Assembly: GCF_022869165.1 (NCBI RefSeq)
Contig: NZ_CP094929.1
Coordinates: forward strand, 1,922,001 to 1,986,000
Length of the DNA stretch: 64,000 nt
Source of the DNA: Sphaerochaeta associata
Lineage (GTDB): Bacteria > Spirochaetota > Spirochaetia > Sphaerochaetales > Sphaerochaetaceae
Reading direction: 5' to 3'
In this document: positions 51,853 to 59,633 of the stretch, piece after piece
Position numbering within the stretch: position 1 is the first letter of the stretch
How the letters are laid out: each line of letters opens with the position of its first letter
Made by a program: the position numbers and the translations under genes
Notes under the pieces: generated by a model
Told to the model about the DNA's origin: nothing
What the model saw: the letters and a program-made list of their open reading frames with translations, nothing else
Databases searched by the model: none

Positions 51853-51879
51853 GTTCTCCGGCGGAAACCACCGGAGAAC
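51853..51879 (-). promoter_or_regulatory. Hairpin between binding-protein and permease genes
   Basis: GTTCTCCGG and CCGGAGAAC form a perfect 9-bp stem around a nine-base loop. No T-run follows on the minus strand. Its position, directly after the binding-protein gene, mirrors the dctP-dctQ hairpin and suggests differential expression inside the operon. Confidence 0.62.
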
Positions 51880-51889
51880 GTGAAAAGAC

Positions 51890-52915
51890 TTACTTCTTGG
51901 CAGAAAGTACTTCACCGACCCAGCGTTCGACCAATTCAGCCTTGCGCGAGCTGTAGTAGGCCAAATCGACGCCAACCACATTGAGGGTGGAGAATGCAGG
52001 CATGACAGGATCGATCTCGGCATCATCGATGACCGGATAGAAGTAGGTGCCAGTGGACTTCAAGACATCCTGGCCTTTCTTGCTTACCAGCCAATCCATG
52101 AAGATTTTCGCTGCTTCATAGTTCTTTGCCCCCTTGAGAATCGAGGCTGCGGGGAATTCAAATCCGAAACCTTCCTTCGGGAAGACAATCTCAATCGGCT
52201 GCCCGTTGGCTTTCATCTGGAAGAATGCCGGAGAGAATTGAATACCGATGGCGGCATCACCGACGTTCACACCCTTTGAAGGACCGGTTCCGCTTGAAGT
52301 GTAGGTCTGGATGTTTGCGTTCAGCTTCGCCATGTAGGCAAACGCTTCGTTCTCTCCCATGATCTCAATCAGGCTGTAGACCATGGTGGTTGCCGTCCCG
52401 CTCGCCTGGGGGGTGGGAACCTGAATAAGATTCTTATACTCGGGCTTGAGCAGGTCCGCCCAGCTGGTGGGCATCGTTGCACCGGCTTTGGCAAGGGCAA
52501 CGGTATTCACACCGAAACAGAGCGGATTCATATAGAACCCTCTCCAATACCCTTCGGCATCCTTGAACTCTGCACCAAGTGCTTCGAAGGCCGCGCCTTT
52601 GTACGGAATCGTCAAACCTTGTGTTTTGGCGATCACATGGTTGTCACTCGGAGCACCAAGCCAGACATCAGCCTGCGGGCGGCCGCTCTCGGCCTGGATT
52701 CTTGTGAGGGCGGGTCCGCTTGAGAGCTGGACGAAGCTTGTCTTGATACCCGAATCCTTGGTGAAGGCATCCAGGATCTTCACTGCATTCGCTTCATCAA
52801 CGCTTGCATACACGACCAATTCCTTTGCTGCCTGCCCATCCTCCTTGGACCCCTGGGCTGCAAGAGGGCTGAGAAGACACAGGATCAATAAGGCACCTAC
52901 CAGAAACTGTTTCAT
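51890..52915 (-). CDS. ABC transporter substrate-binding protein, iron(III) type
   Basis: A 341-residue secreted protein with signal peptide MKQFLVGALLILCLLSPLAA followed by QGSKEDGQ. The mature protein opens ELVVYASVDEANAVKILDAF, with SGRPQADVWLGAPSD and the Tyr pair in DLAYYSSRKAELVERW. The fold is the FbpA/AfuA group, which carries ferric iron or, in relatives, phosphonates or thiamine-like ligands. The two adjacent Tyr suit iron, but this is not proof. TAGGAGG precedes the ATG. It is the first gene of the importer operon. Confidence 0.86.
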   Translation of the reverse strand: MKQFLVGALLILCLLSPLAAQGSKEDGQAAKELVVYASVDEANAVKILDAFTKDSGIKTSFVQLSSGPALTRIQAESGRPQADVWLGAPSDNHVIAKTQGLTIPYKGAAFEALGAEFKDAEGYWRGFYMNPLCFGVNTVALAKAGATMPTSWADLLKPEYKNLIQVPTPQASGTATTMVYSLIEIMGENEAFAYMAKLNANIQTYTSSGTGPSKGVNVGDAAIGIQFSPAFFQMKANGQPIEIVFPKEGFGFEFPAASILKGAKNYEAAKIFMDWLVSKKGQDVLKSTGTYFYPVIDDAEIDPVMPAFSTLNVVGVDLAYYSSRKAELVERWVGEVLSAKK

Positions 52916-52943
52916 AAAAACCTCCTAGAGAAAGCTATACTTC

Positions 52944-52971
52944 ATTCTACCATTGATTGAGAGGCAGGCAA
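52944..52971 (-). promoter_or_regulatory. Probable promoter of the fbp-type operon
   Basis: TTGCCT and TAGAAT on the minus strand are separated by 16 bases, about 30 bases before the start. No Fur-box-like repeat is seen around it. Confidence 0.45.
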
Positions 52972-53001
52972 GAAAAGGATTTTACGAAAGTGATTACAAT
53001 T

Positions 53002-53445
53002 TCATTCATGCACCGATAGAGAGAGAAGCACAAAATGCCCGTCCTCATTCAGCATCCACGTCATGCTGCCATAGCCATAGGTCGGTTCATGGTAGCAGAA
53101 GGGGATTTCAAAGAGATGGCCTCGCTGTATGGAGGCGGCAACCTGCAGCTGCTTAAGCGGAAGCAGCGAGGCCAGAAGACGGTCATACGTGAAGACAAAG
53201 CCTGTTCTCATAGAGGATGGGATGTAGGTTTCAATCCAGGAGAGGGAGTAGCTTTGGCTCAGTGCAGTCTTTGCCGTCTGTTCTATACTATTCGGTTCGG
53301 CTTCAATAACCTGTCCGATGTTCTGGTCGAGAGGAAGCAGGGGAATTGGACTTGAGAGAAGAGGAAAACACGAAAAGAATAGAGCTGCAAGCAGTATACA
53401 ATTTCTTTTCAATCTATTCATTTTCAACTCATGTAAACTTTCCAT
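53002..53445 (-). CDS. Small exported protein (unknown)
   Basis: A 147-residue protein with an N-terminal hydrophobic export signal (NCILLAALFFSCFPLLSS). The mature part contains SYSLSWIETYIPSSMRTGF and ends in a Tyr/Trp-rich stretch (YHEPTYGYGSMTWMLNEDG). I recognise no family. The ATG at 53445 has GGGAG five bases upstream; 53421 is an alternative. The same open frame continues to 54279 as antisense to the permease gene, and I reject that part. It is divergent from the kdgT-like gene. Confidence 0.6.
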   Translation of the reverse strand: MESLHELKMNRLKRNCILLAALFFSCFPLLSSPIPLLPLDQNIGQVIEAEPNSIEQTAKTALSQSYSLSWIETYIPSSMRTGFVFTYDRLLASLLPLKQLQVAASIQRGHLFEIPFCYHEPTYGYGSMTWMLNEDGHFVLLSLSVHE

Positions 53446-53495
53446 GCATACTCCCAAAACAAAATACAAACTTCTAGAATACTTTTTTGTAGACT

Positions 53496-53519
53496 TTATA
53501 CAATCACATGGTATTGTAT
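53496..53519. promoter_or_regulatory. Inverted repeat upstream of the KdgT-like gene
   Basis: TATACAAT and ATTGTATA are perfect reverse complements separated by 8 bases, about 50 bases before the start. The half-site TTGTATA also occurs in the palindrome at 54611-54620, so one regulator may bind both. Confidence 0.6.
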
Positions 53520-53566
53520 ACACAAAGATGTCAATGAGACAACAAAAACAAACAGGAGAGCAAAAC

Positions 53567-54595
53567 ATGAAGATGGGAAAAGTACCGATTTTTGACACGA
53601 TCAACAAGATTCCTGGCGGCATGATGGTGGTTCCTTTGGTTCTAGGCGTAATTTTCAACACATTCTTTCCAGGAGCATTGAATATAGGCAGTTTCACAAC
53701 AGCCTTCTTTAAAACCGGGGCGCTGACCTTGATCGCGCTTCTGTTTTTCTGCAGTGGAGCCCAGATCAACCTGAAAACAGCTGGGATCTCCCTGTACAAA
53801 GGTGTTGTATTGAACACCAGCAAGGTGTTCTTCGGTCTTATCATCGGTGTTCTTTTTGCAAAGGTTGCAGGACCCGGCGCAGCACTGCTTGGGGTTACCC
53901 CGCTCGCCATGATCTCGGCCATGTCCAACTCCAACGGCGGCCTTTTCACCGCTCTTGCTTCCAAATACGGCGATGAATCGGATGTCGGCGCCATCGCAGT
54001 CATCTCTTCAAACGACGGGCCCTTCTTCGAAATGATGTTCATGGGAATCGCCGGCGTTGCCACCATTCCCTTGATGAGCTTGGTCGCCGTCATCGTTCCC
54101 ATTATCGCAGGTATGATTCTGGGCAATCTTGATGACAAGTTCCGCGACTTCCTCAAGCCCGGTATGTTTATTGCGATCTTCACCTTCTCCTTCCCGCTCG
54201 GAGCAGGTTTGAGTTTCCAGACCATCATCAAGGCTGGTGTGCCCGGCATTTTACTTGGTCTTATGACCCTTATCGTCACTGGCGTTCCTTCCTATTTTGT
54301 GTACAAGTGGTTGGTACCCAAGAAGATGAGAAGAACTGCAGCCGTCGGAGCCGGTGTTGGAACCACTGCTGGCAATGCAATCGCCACTCCTGCAGCCATT
54401 GCAGCAGTAGATCCTTCCTGGCTGCCGTTTGCTGAGAAGGCCACCGTTCAGGTCGCAGCAGCGATCATCGTCACCGCAATCCTGGTTCCGTTCCTGGTGG
54501 ATTTCTTCTACCGTTGGGAGCTGAAACGCGGGCTTGTCAATGAGCACGCGATCACCGCTTCCGTTCAGGTTGACGCAACAGGCCAACAGCTTTAA
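53567..54595 (+). CDS. 2-keto-3-deoxygluconate permease family protein (KdgT-like)
   Basis: A 342-residue inner-membrane protein with about ten helices. It follows KdgT throughout: PIFDTINKIPGGMMVVPL, LLFFCSGAQINLKTAG, MISAMSNSNGGLFTALASKYG, SNDGPFFEMM and GTTAGNAIATPAAIAA. Family members import 2-keto-3-deoxygluconate with a cation. Here the neighbours are a LarA-like enzyme and C4 sugar-acid genes, so a related short aldonate is an alternative substrate. AGGAGAGC precedes the ATG. Regulator-type repeats lie before this gene and before the next. Confidence 0.87.
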   Translation: MKMGKVPIFDTINKIPGGMMVVPLVLGVIFNTFFPGALNIGSFTTAFFKTGALTLIALLFFCSGAQINLKTAGISLYKGVVLNTSKVFFGLIIGVLFAKVAGPGAALLGVTPLAMISAMSNSNGGLFTALASKYGDESDVGAIAVISSNDGPFFEMMFMGIAGVATIPLMSLVAVIVPIIAGMILGNLDDKFRDFLKPGMFIAIFTFSFPLGAGLSFQTIIKAGVPGILLGLMTLIVTGVPSYFVYKWLVPKKMRRTAAVGAGVGTTAGNAIATPAAIAAVDPSWLPFAEKATVQVAAAIIVTAILVPFLVDFFYRWELKRGLVNEHAITASVQVDATGQQL

Positions 54596-54610
54596 GCTAT
54601 AGGCACTCGT

Positions 54611-54620
54611 TTGTATACAA
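54611..54620. promoter_or_regulatory. Palindrome TTGTATACAA before the LarA-like gene
   Basis: A perfect 10-base palindrome 53 bases upstream of the start. It shares the TTGTATA half-site with the repeat at 53496-53519 and has the form of a GntR-type operator. Confidence 0.6.
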
Positions 54621-54628
54621 TTAATCAT

Positions 54629-54655
54629 AAAGACGAGCATCTGCTCGTCTTTATT
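54629..54655 (+). terminator. Hairpin between the KdgT-like and LarA-like genes
   Basis: AAAGACGAGCA and TGCTCGTCTTT form an 11-bp stem with a very short loop, followed by ATT. It could end the permease transcript. As it lies between the palindrome and the next ribosome site, it may also act as an attenuator. Confidence 0.6.
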
Positions 54656-54672
54656 AGTCTCAGGAGGACCTT

Positions 54673-56022
54673 ATGCATGTACACAATCCGATAGATCCCG
54701 CAAACAAGGATCTACTGCTTCCCGATACCACGGTATGTTACGGGATGTCGGCCCCCCCTGCCCTCTCCGATCCCGAGGCTGCCATTCAGAAAGCACTCAA
54801 TGCTCCCATTAAAAGCAAGCCCCTTTCGGTCATTGCCAAGGAGAAGCTTGATGCCAACAAGGATGCCACTGCCGTCATTGTCATCTCGGACAACACCAGA
54901 CCGGTACCCTACAAGGGAAAAGGAAACATTTTGGTTCCTATTCTCACCACATTGTTGGAAACGGGATACAAGAGCCGGCATATCACCGTATTGATCGCCA
55001 CGGGCACCCACCGTCCGATGACAGCCGAAGAAATCGAGCGCATCATCGATCCCTGGGTGTTTGAGAGCGGCATCGCCGTCGTCAACCATGACTGCAAGGA
55101 TGAGTCGATTCTCACCTACCTCGGCAAGACCGAACGTGGCAGCGAGGTGAAGATAAACAGCAGCTATGTGAACGCCGACTTGAAGATTCTTACCGGATTG
55201 GTGGAAAGTCACTTCATGGCAGGGGTGAGCGGAGGGCGAAAGTCTGTATGTCCCGGCTTGATCAGCGAACACGGCACGTTCCTCTTTCATGGGGCGGATT
55301 TGATGGGCCATCCGGATTCCCGCGACCTCAACCTGGAAGGAAACCCCGTCCATGAAGAGTCGTTGGCTTTTGCAAAGATGGCAGGGGTCGATTTCATCGT
55401 CAATGTGACACTCGACCACAAGTTTGCCATTACCGGAGTGTATGCCGGCGATCTTGAGGCCGCCCATCTCGCGGCCTTCGAAATGGTCAAGGGATATGCC
55501 AAGGTACCCATCGCCGAGGAGGCTGACATTGTCATCACCCACGGCGGTTTTGTCGGCATAAACCACTACCAGAGTGCCAAGGCTGCATTTGCCTCCATCG
55601 GAGCGCTGAAGAAGGATGGGTATCTGATCAGCATCGCAAACTTCACCGACAAGAAGGACATCATCGGCTCGATCACGTACAAGACCGTGTTGGCGATTCT
55701 TTCCCTTTGCGGGGCTGAGGCTTTGATTCAGGTATTGCACAGCAAGGATTGGCCGTTCTTTCCCGACCAGTGGCAGGTTCAGAAGTGGGCGCCTGTTTTT
55801 GAAAAGATTCCTCTGGATCACTACTATTATTTTGCCCCCCAGCTGACGAAAGCCGATGGTCCGGGACTGCCTGGTATCAATGCCGCAACCTTGACTGACA
55901 GCAAGGAGTACAGTGAAGTGGTGAAAACACTGCTCCAAATCATCAGAGAGCGTGAAAACGGAAGGGCGTTGAAGATCATCTGGCTCAGCGATGGTCCTTA
56001 CTCCATTCCATATGTGAAATAA
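54673..56022 (+). CDS. LarA-family nickel-pincer racemase/epimerase
   Basis: A 449-residue member of the lactate racemase (LarA) superfamily, which uses a covalently bound nickel-pincer nucleotide for hydride transfer at the C2 hydroxyl of 2-hydroxy acids. The four key positions are present: His 113 (ATGTHRP), His 180 (VESHFMAG), Lys 190 (SGGRKSVCPG, the cofactor attachment site) and His 206 (LFHGADL). Their spacings of 67, 10 and 16 match those of Lactobacillus LarA (His108, His174, Lys184, His200: 66, 10, 16). Homologues act on lactate, malate, phenyllactate or gluconate. Next to a KdgT-like permease and C4-acid kinase/PdxA genes, an aldonate C2 epimerase is likely. AGGAGGACCTT precedes the ATG. 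No larB, larC or larE is in the window. Confidence 0.87.
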   Translation: MHVHNPIDPANKDLLLPDTTVCYGMSAPPALSDPEAAIQKALNAPIKSKPLSVIAKEKLDANKDATAVIVISDNTRPVPYKGKGNILVPILTTLLETGYKSRHITVLIATGTHRPMTAEEIERIIDPWVFESGIAVVNHDCKDESILTYLGKTERGSEVKINSSYVNADLKILTGLVESHFMAGVSGGRKSVCPGLISEHGTFLFHGADLMGHPDSRDLNLEGNPVHEESLAFAKMAGVDFIVNVTLDHKFAITGVYAGDLEAAHLAAFEMVKGYAKVPIAEEADIVITHGGFVGINHYQSAKAAFASIGALKKDGYLISIANFTDKKDIIGSITYKTVLAILSLCGAEALIQVLHSKDWPFFPDQWQVQKWAPVFEKIPLDHYYYFAPQLTKADGPGLPGINAATLTDSKEYSEVVKTLLQIIRERENGRALKIIWLSDGPYSIPYVK

Positions 56023-56036
56023 GGCCGAATCATCCC

Positions 56037-56069
56037 AAACAGAGAGAGGAGCCCCTCTCTCTGTTTTTC
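56037..56069 (+). terminator. Terminator after the LarA-like gene
   Basis: AAACAGAGAGAGG pairs perfectly with CCTCTCTCTGTTT around AGCC, followed by T-rich sequence. It lies between convergent stops and may also slow transcripts from pdxA. Confidence 0.85.
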
Positions 56070-56082
56070 TATGCTTGCAGTA

Positions 56083-57051
56083 CTAAAGCTTCATTCCGAT
56101 GGAGATTGCTTCAAGCAGGCTCTTTTCGCTGGCGATGAGCTTGCCGGCGATATCGAAGGCCGTCCCATGGTCGACCGAGGTCCTGATTACATCCAGACCG
56201 ACGGTGATATTCACCCCGCTGTCGAATGCAAGCATTTTCAAGGGAATGTGTCCCTGGTCGTGGTACATCGCCACCACAACATCGTAGGAGCCTTTCATGG
56301 CCTTGAGAAACACGGTATCAGGAGGGATGGGCCCGTCCACGGCCAACCCTTGGGCCCTTGCTGTTTCAACGGCAGGGATGATGTGCTCAAGCTCCTCCGT
56401 GCCGAACAAGCCGTTCTCCCCTGCATGGGGATTCAGCCCTGCCACCGCAATGCGGGGCTTTTCATATCCAGCCTTCCTAAGCGTTTCGTCGGCCAGACGG
56501 ATGACGGTGAGCACCCGCTCCTTGGTACAGGCGTCACACGCCTGTCGAAGCGATACATGGGTGGAGACATGGATGGCTTTCAGCTTCTCACTCCACAGGA
56601 GCATGGCGTAGGATGGCCCATGGGTGTATGCGCCAAAAATTTCAGTATGGCCGGCAAACTTGTGTCCAGCCAGATGCAAGGCTTCCTTATTCAAGGGAGC
56701 GGTGACCACCGATGATATTTCCCCTCTGAGGGCGAATTCAATCGATGAGACTACACTCTGGAATGCCAGCTCCCCGCCAAGGACCGTTACCTTGCCGATT
56801 TCGATGTCCTCGGCCTTCACGTGCGGCATCGGGTCGAAGATGTTGACAACTCCTTCCTTCCACTCCGCGATGGTGGTTATGGCATTGAATGCGAATCCGT
56901 ATCCGAGGGCCTTGTTGTAGTGATCCAGGATGGAACGGCTTCCAAACAGCAGGGCATGCTGCTGGTATTGTGAAGAAGCATGCAATGCCTTCAACGTAAT
57001 CTCCGGACCGATCCCGCAGGGGTCCCCGATGGTTATTCCGAATCGTTTCAT
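56083..57051 (-). CDS. pdxA2: PdxA2-type 4-phospho-D-threonate/erythronate dehydrogenase
   Basis: A 322-residue PdxA-fold NAD+-dependent dehydrogenase. It begins MKRFGITIGDPCGIGPEI; the metal His residues lie in HKFAGHTE, LNPHAGENG and YHDQGHIPLKML. PdxA proper makes pyridoxine precursors, but PdxA2 proteins encoded beside a DUF1537 kinase oxidise 4-phospho-D-threonate or 4-phospho-D-erythronate, releasing CO2 and dihydroxyacetone phosphate. The gene directly follows such a kinase with a nine-base gap, so the catabolic role is favoured. I use the ATG at 57051, GGAG lying five bases upstream; a GTG at 57057 is also in frame. Confidence 0.85.
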   Translation of the reverse strand: MKRFGITIGDPCGIGPEITLKALHASSQYQQHALLFGSRSILDHYNKALGYGFAFNAITTIAEWKEGVVNIFDPMPHVKAEDIEIGKVTVLGGELAFQSVVSSIEFALRGEISSVVTAPLNKEALHLAGHKFAGHTEIFGAYTHGPSYAMLLWSEKLKAIHVSTHVSLRQACDACTKERVLTVIRLADETLRKAGYEKPRIAVAGLNPHAGENGLFGTEELEHIIPAVETARAQGLAVDGPIPPDTVFLKAMKGSYDVVVAMYHDQGHIPLKMLAFDSGVNITVGLDVIRTSVDHGTAFDIAGKLIASEKSLLEAISIGMKL

Positions 57052-57059
57052 AGTCACTC

Positions 57060-58271
57060 CTATAGCTCCCGCAATACCCGCAGGGCGTAGGCGATCGCAT
57101 CGTCGCCCCCAAATGCTCCGGCTTTGGTCACAAGCTTGAGCGAAGCATACTTCGACCCTACTACTTCAAGCAGGGGAAGACCCAACAGAACCTCACCCTT
57201 GATCTCCACTTCGCTGATCTTCAGCAACTCAAGTATGCCAAAGGCAGTATCCCCGCCGGTGAGGAAGAGTCCGCCCAATTCATGGGTTTCCATCACCTCC
57301 TTGGCGATGGTGCTCAGAGCCAGCCGGACTGCATTGCCCACCTGGCTTTCACTGAGCCCAAGTCCACGGCCTGTTTCAATCGAGGCCTTATACTCCGAGT
57401 GTTCCAATACGGAGGAGGCAATCAGAAGAACATCCTTGTTCTGGGAGAGCAAGAGTCTGACCCGTTCGGCATAGCTGTGGATGCCTTTCTGCACAAGCAG
57501 GTCGCAAACCGACACACTGACTGTAGAGATACCCCGGTTCTGGGCGTAAAGCACCTGCCTGCGGGTCACCTCGCTCAAGCTTGCAACCAAGCCAAGTATC
57601 GGTTTTGATGGGTAGTGTTGGTTGACCAGGGCTTCACCAAGGCCGGCGCTTCCGACGAAAAGCACCTTCTGGTTCAAGGAGAGCGCCCACCCGGCAATGA
57701 GGTTCAAATCCTCATTGGTGGTTGAATCACATACCACCACACCGTCGCGAAGCATCGGCCAGGAACGGGCTCGAATGGTATCCACACTCAGATGGACCAC
57801 TCTGTTGAACGGGCTGAAGAGATTTGACAGATTATCCTCTGTCACCGGTTTGAGGGGGTCCTTGCCGTGTTCGGTCTCTCGCAGCGGTTTATCATGGACG
57901 TAGACCACCGAGTCCCTGCAGATGCGCCCCATGTCGGGAAAGGCGGTTGCAACTACAATGATACTGGCCTGCATACGCTTTGCCACCTCGCGCACCTCCT
58001 CGACTATGTTGCCCCGGAGGGTGGAGTCGATTTTCTTCATCACCACTGAAAATGAGGCCATATCCATATCAAGAAGCGAGGCCTGTACAGCCTCCCTGGC
58101 CCGTTGCGGGGATAGGTTTCGCGATTCGGTGTCGAGGACCAAGGAGTAAGACGGGGGAAGCAGTCCGGGGCGACCGATCTGCACCCTTACCTTGACTGAA
58201 CGGCGAACAAGTTGCAGCCCCGTATCATTGGCTCCGGTAAAGTCATCGGCGATGATCAAGTAGGTTTGCAT
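57060..58271 (-). CDS. Four-carbon acid sugar kinase (DUF1537; DtnK/OtnK family)
   Basis: A 403-residue kinase. The N-terminal sugar-acid domain begins LIIADDFTGANDTGLQL, with VLDTESRN and KKIDSTLRGN. The C-terminal nucleotide domain has LFLTGGDTAFGIL and VTKAGAFGGDDA. Family members phosphorylate O-4 of D-threonate, D-erythronate or 3-oxo-tetronates. Paired with a PdxA2-type dehydrogenase rather than an OtnC-type decarboxylase, it points to D-threonate/D-erythronate. GAGGAG precedes the ATG. The operon is convergent with the LarA-like gene and divergent from the HD gene. Confidence 0.87.
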   Translation of the reverse strand: MQTYLIIADDFTGANDTGLQLVRRSVKVRVQIGRPGLLPPSYSLVLDTESRNLSPQRAREAVQASLLDMDMASFSVVMKKIDSTLRGNIVEEVREVAKRMQASIIVVATAFPDMGRICRDSVVYVHDKPLRETEHGKDPLKPVTEDNLSNLFSPFNRVVHLSVDTIRARSWPMLRDGVVVCDSTTNEDLNLIAGWALSLNQKVLFVGSAGLGEALVNQHYPSKPILGLVASLSEVTRRQVLYAQNRGISTVSVSVCDLLVQKGIHSYAERVRLLLSQNKDVLLIASSVLEHSEYKASIETGRGLGLSESQVGNAVRLALSTIAKEVMETHELGGLFLTGGDTAFGILELLKISEVEIKGEVLLGLPLLEVVGSKYASLKLVTKAGAFGGDDAIAYALRVLREL

Positions 58272-58381
58272 ACACAGCTCCTCGTACTATACATGCAATC
58301 ATTCTAATCCGAGCTGCACCTGCGATGCCACTCTTTTCTCTTTCGCTTTACACGGATGGAGCACTGTTCTACTATCTAGGC

Positions 58382-59629
58382 ATGCAGCGCACCTATACTT
58401 CCTTGCTCAGCAGCCTTTACGGCGAACAACAGTTCAGCATCCGCGACCCCTTGTGGAAGGACATCCGCCTTCCCGTCTCCTTCAAACCGATCATCGGCGA
58501 CCCTGTTTTTCAAAAGCTGGGAAGGATCAAGCAGCTCGGCCCGGCCTTTCACCTCTACCCCGGTGCAGTGCACACCAGGCTTGACCACAGCCTGGGAGTC
58601 TACCATGTCGGTTTTCTGATCCTCTCCAGCCTCCTTAAGCAGGCCATGTACGGGAAATCGGTTCTCCCTTGTACCGAAGAGGGCATGAAAACCTTCCTCT
58701 GTGCATGCCTCCTCCACGATATCGGTCACTTTCCCTTCGCACACTCCTTGAAGGAGCTGCCGCTGAAAAGCCATGAAGCCATCGCTGACAGCCTCATCCG
58801 CCAACAGGGCTCATTGTACAAGGCGATCAAGCAGGCAGGCATTCAGGGTGAACAGGTAGGACTCATCATCGATGAGCGGCTGCCGTGCGACGACAAGGAG
58901 ATCGAGCTGTACCGCAACATCCTCTCCGGCACCCTCGATCCGGACAAGCTGGACTATTTAAACCGTGATGCATTCTTCTGCGGCGTCCCCTATGGGACTC
59001 AGGATGTCTCCTACATCACCGACCAACTTACAGTGGTCGATACAAAGCTGGCCGTCAGCGAGCAAGCCATGGGTTCGGTGGAACACCTGCTGTTCAGCAA
59101 GTACCTGATGTATCGCAATGTGTACTGGCATAAAACCACCCGAAGTGCGACAGCCATGATCAAGAAAGCCATCCTGCTCTCCTTCGCAGATGGAAGTCTC
59201 GATGGAGAAGACCTTTACGGGCTGGATGACGAGCAGTTCTTTTTGCTGCCGTCGTCCAATGCTTCACTGTTCGCTGCAGTACGGGATAATCGCCTGTACC
59301 GCCTCAGCTACGAAAAAGCATTCGAAGCTGAGGGGGAGTTGGAAAAACAAACGAAAGACCTGACAAAACGGATGGAGTTTGAAGCAGAGCTTGCCGGAAG
59401 GCTTGGCGTGCCCGAGTCCCACATTATTGTAGACATCCCCGAACCCATCACCTTCGAATCCGATATTCCTATACTCTGTGAAGGGAGCGTACTTAAGCAC
59501 TTCCATGATTTGGACCAGATATTTTCCTATGATATCGGTAGGGTCTTTACAAAAAGCCTGAGAAAATTCAGAATCTTCACACCCTCATCCATTCCGCGGC
59601 AAGCGGTTTTGGAGGCATTGGAGCTCTGA
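58382..59629 (+). CDS. HD-domain phosphohydrolase (dNTPase-like, YwfO type)
   Basis: A 415-residue HD-superfamily hydrolase. The metal motifs are HTRLDHSLGVYH near residue 67, CLLHDIGHFPFAHS near residue 113, and the distal Asp in LDPDKLDYLNRDAF near residue 185. It resembles the YwfO/dGTPase-like branch; the nucleotide substrate is not certain. I choose the ATG at 58382, because homologues start close to the SLLSSLYGEQQFSIRDPLW segment. An ATG at 58325 would add 19 residues, and neither start has a strong ribosome site. It is followed four bases later by the TtcA-like gene, so the two are co-transcribed. Confidence 0.82.
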   Translation: MQRTYTSLLSSLYGEQQFSIRDPLWKDIRLPVSFKPIIGDPVFQKLGRIKQLGPAFHLYPGAVHTRLDHSLGVYHVGFLILSSLLKQAMYGKSVLPCTEEGMKTFLCACLLHDIGHFPFAHSLKELPLKSHEAIADSLIRQQGSLYKAIKQAGIQGEQVGLIIDERLPCDDKEIELYRNILSGTLDPDKLDYLNRDAFFCGVPYGTQDVSYITDQLTVVDTKLAVSEQAMGSVEHLLFSKYLMYRNVYWHKTTRSATAMIKKAILLSFADGSLDGEDLYGLDDEQFFLLPSSNASLFAAVRDNRLYRLSYEKAFEAEGELEKQTKDLTKRMEFEAELAGRLGVPESHIIVDIPEPITFESDIPILCEGSVLKHFHDLDQIFSYDIGRVFTKSLRKFRIFTPSSIPRQAVLEALEL

Positions 59630-59633
59630 CTGC

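Noticed and set aside
53446-54279. The long extension of the small exported-protein frame on the minus strand
   Set aside because: It is entirely antisense to the KdgT-like permease and would place the signal peptide in mid-protein; only 53002-53445 is kept.
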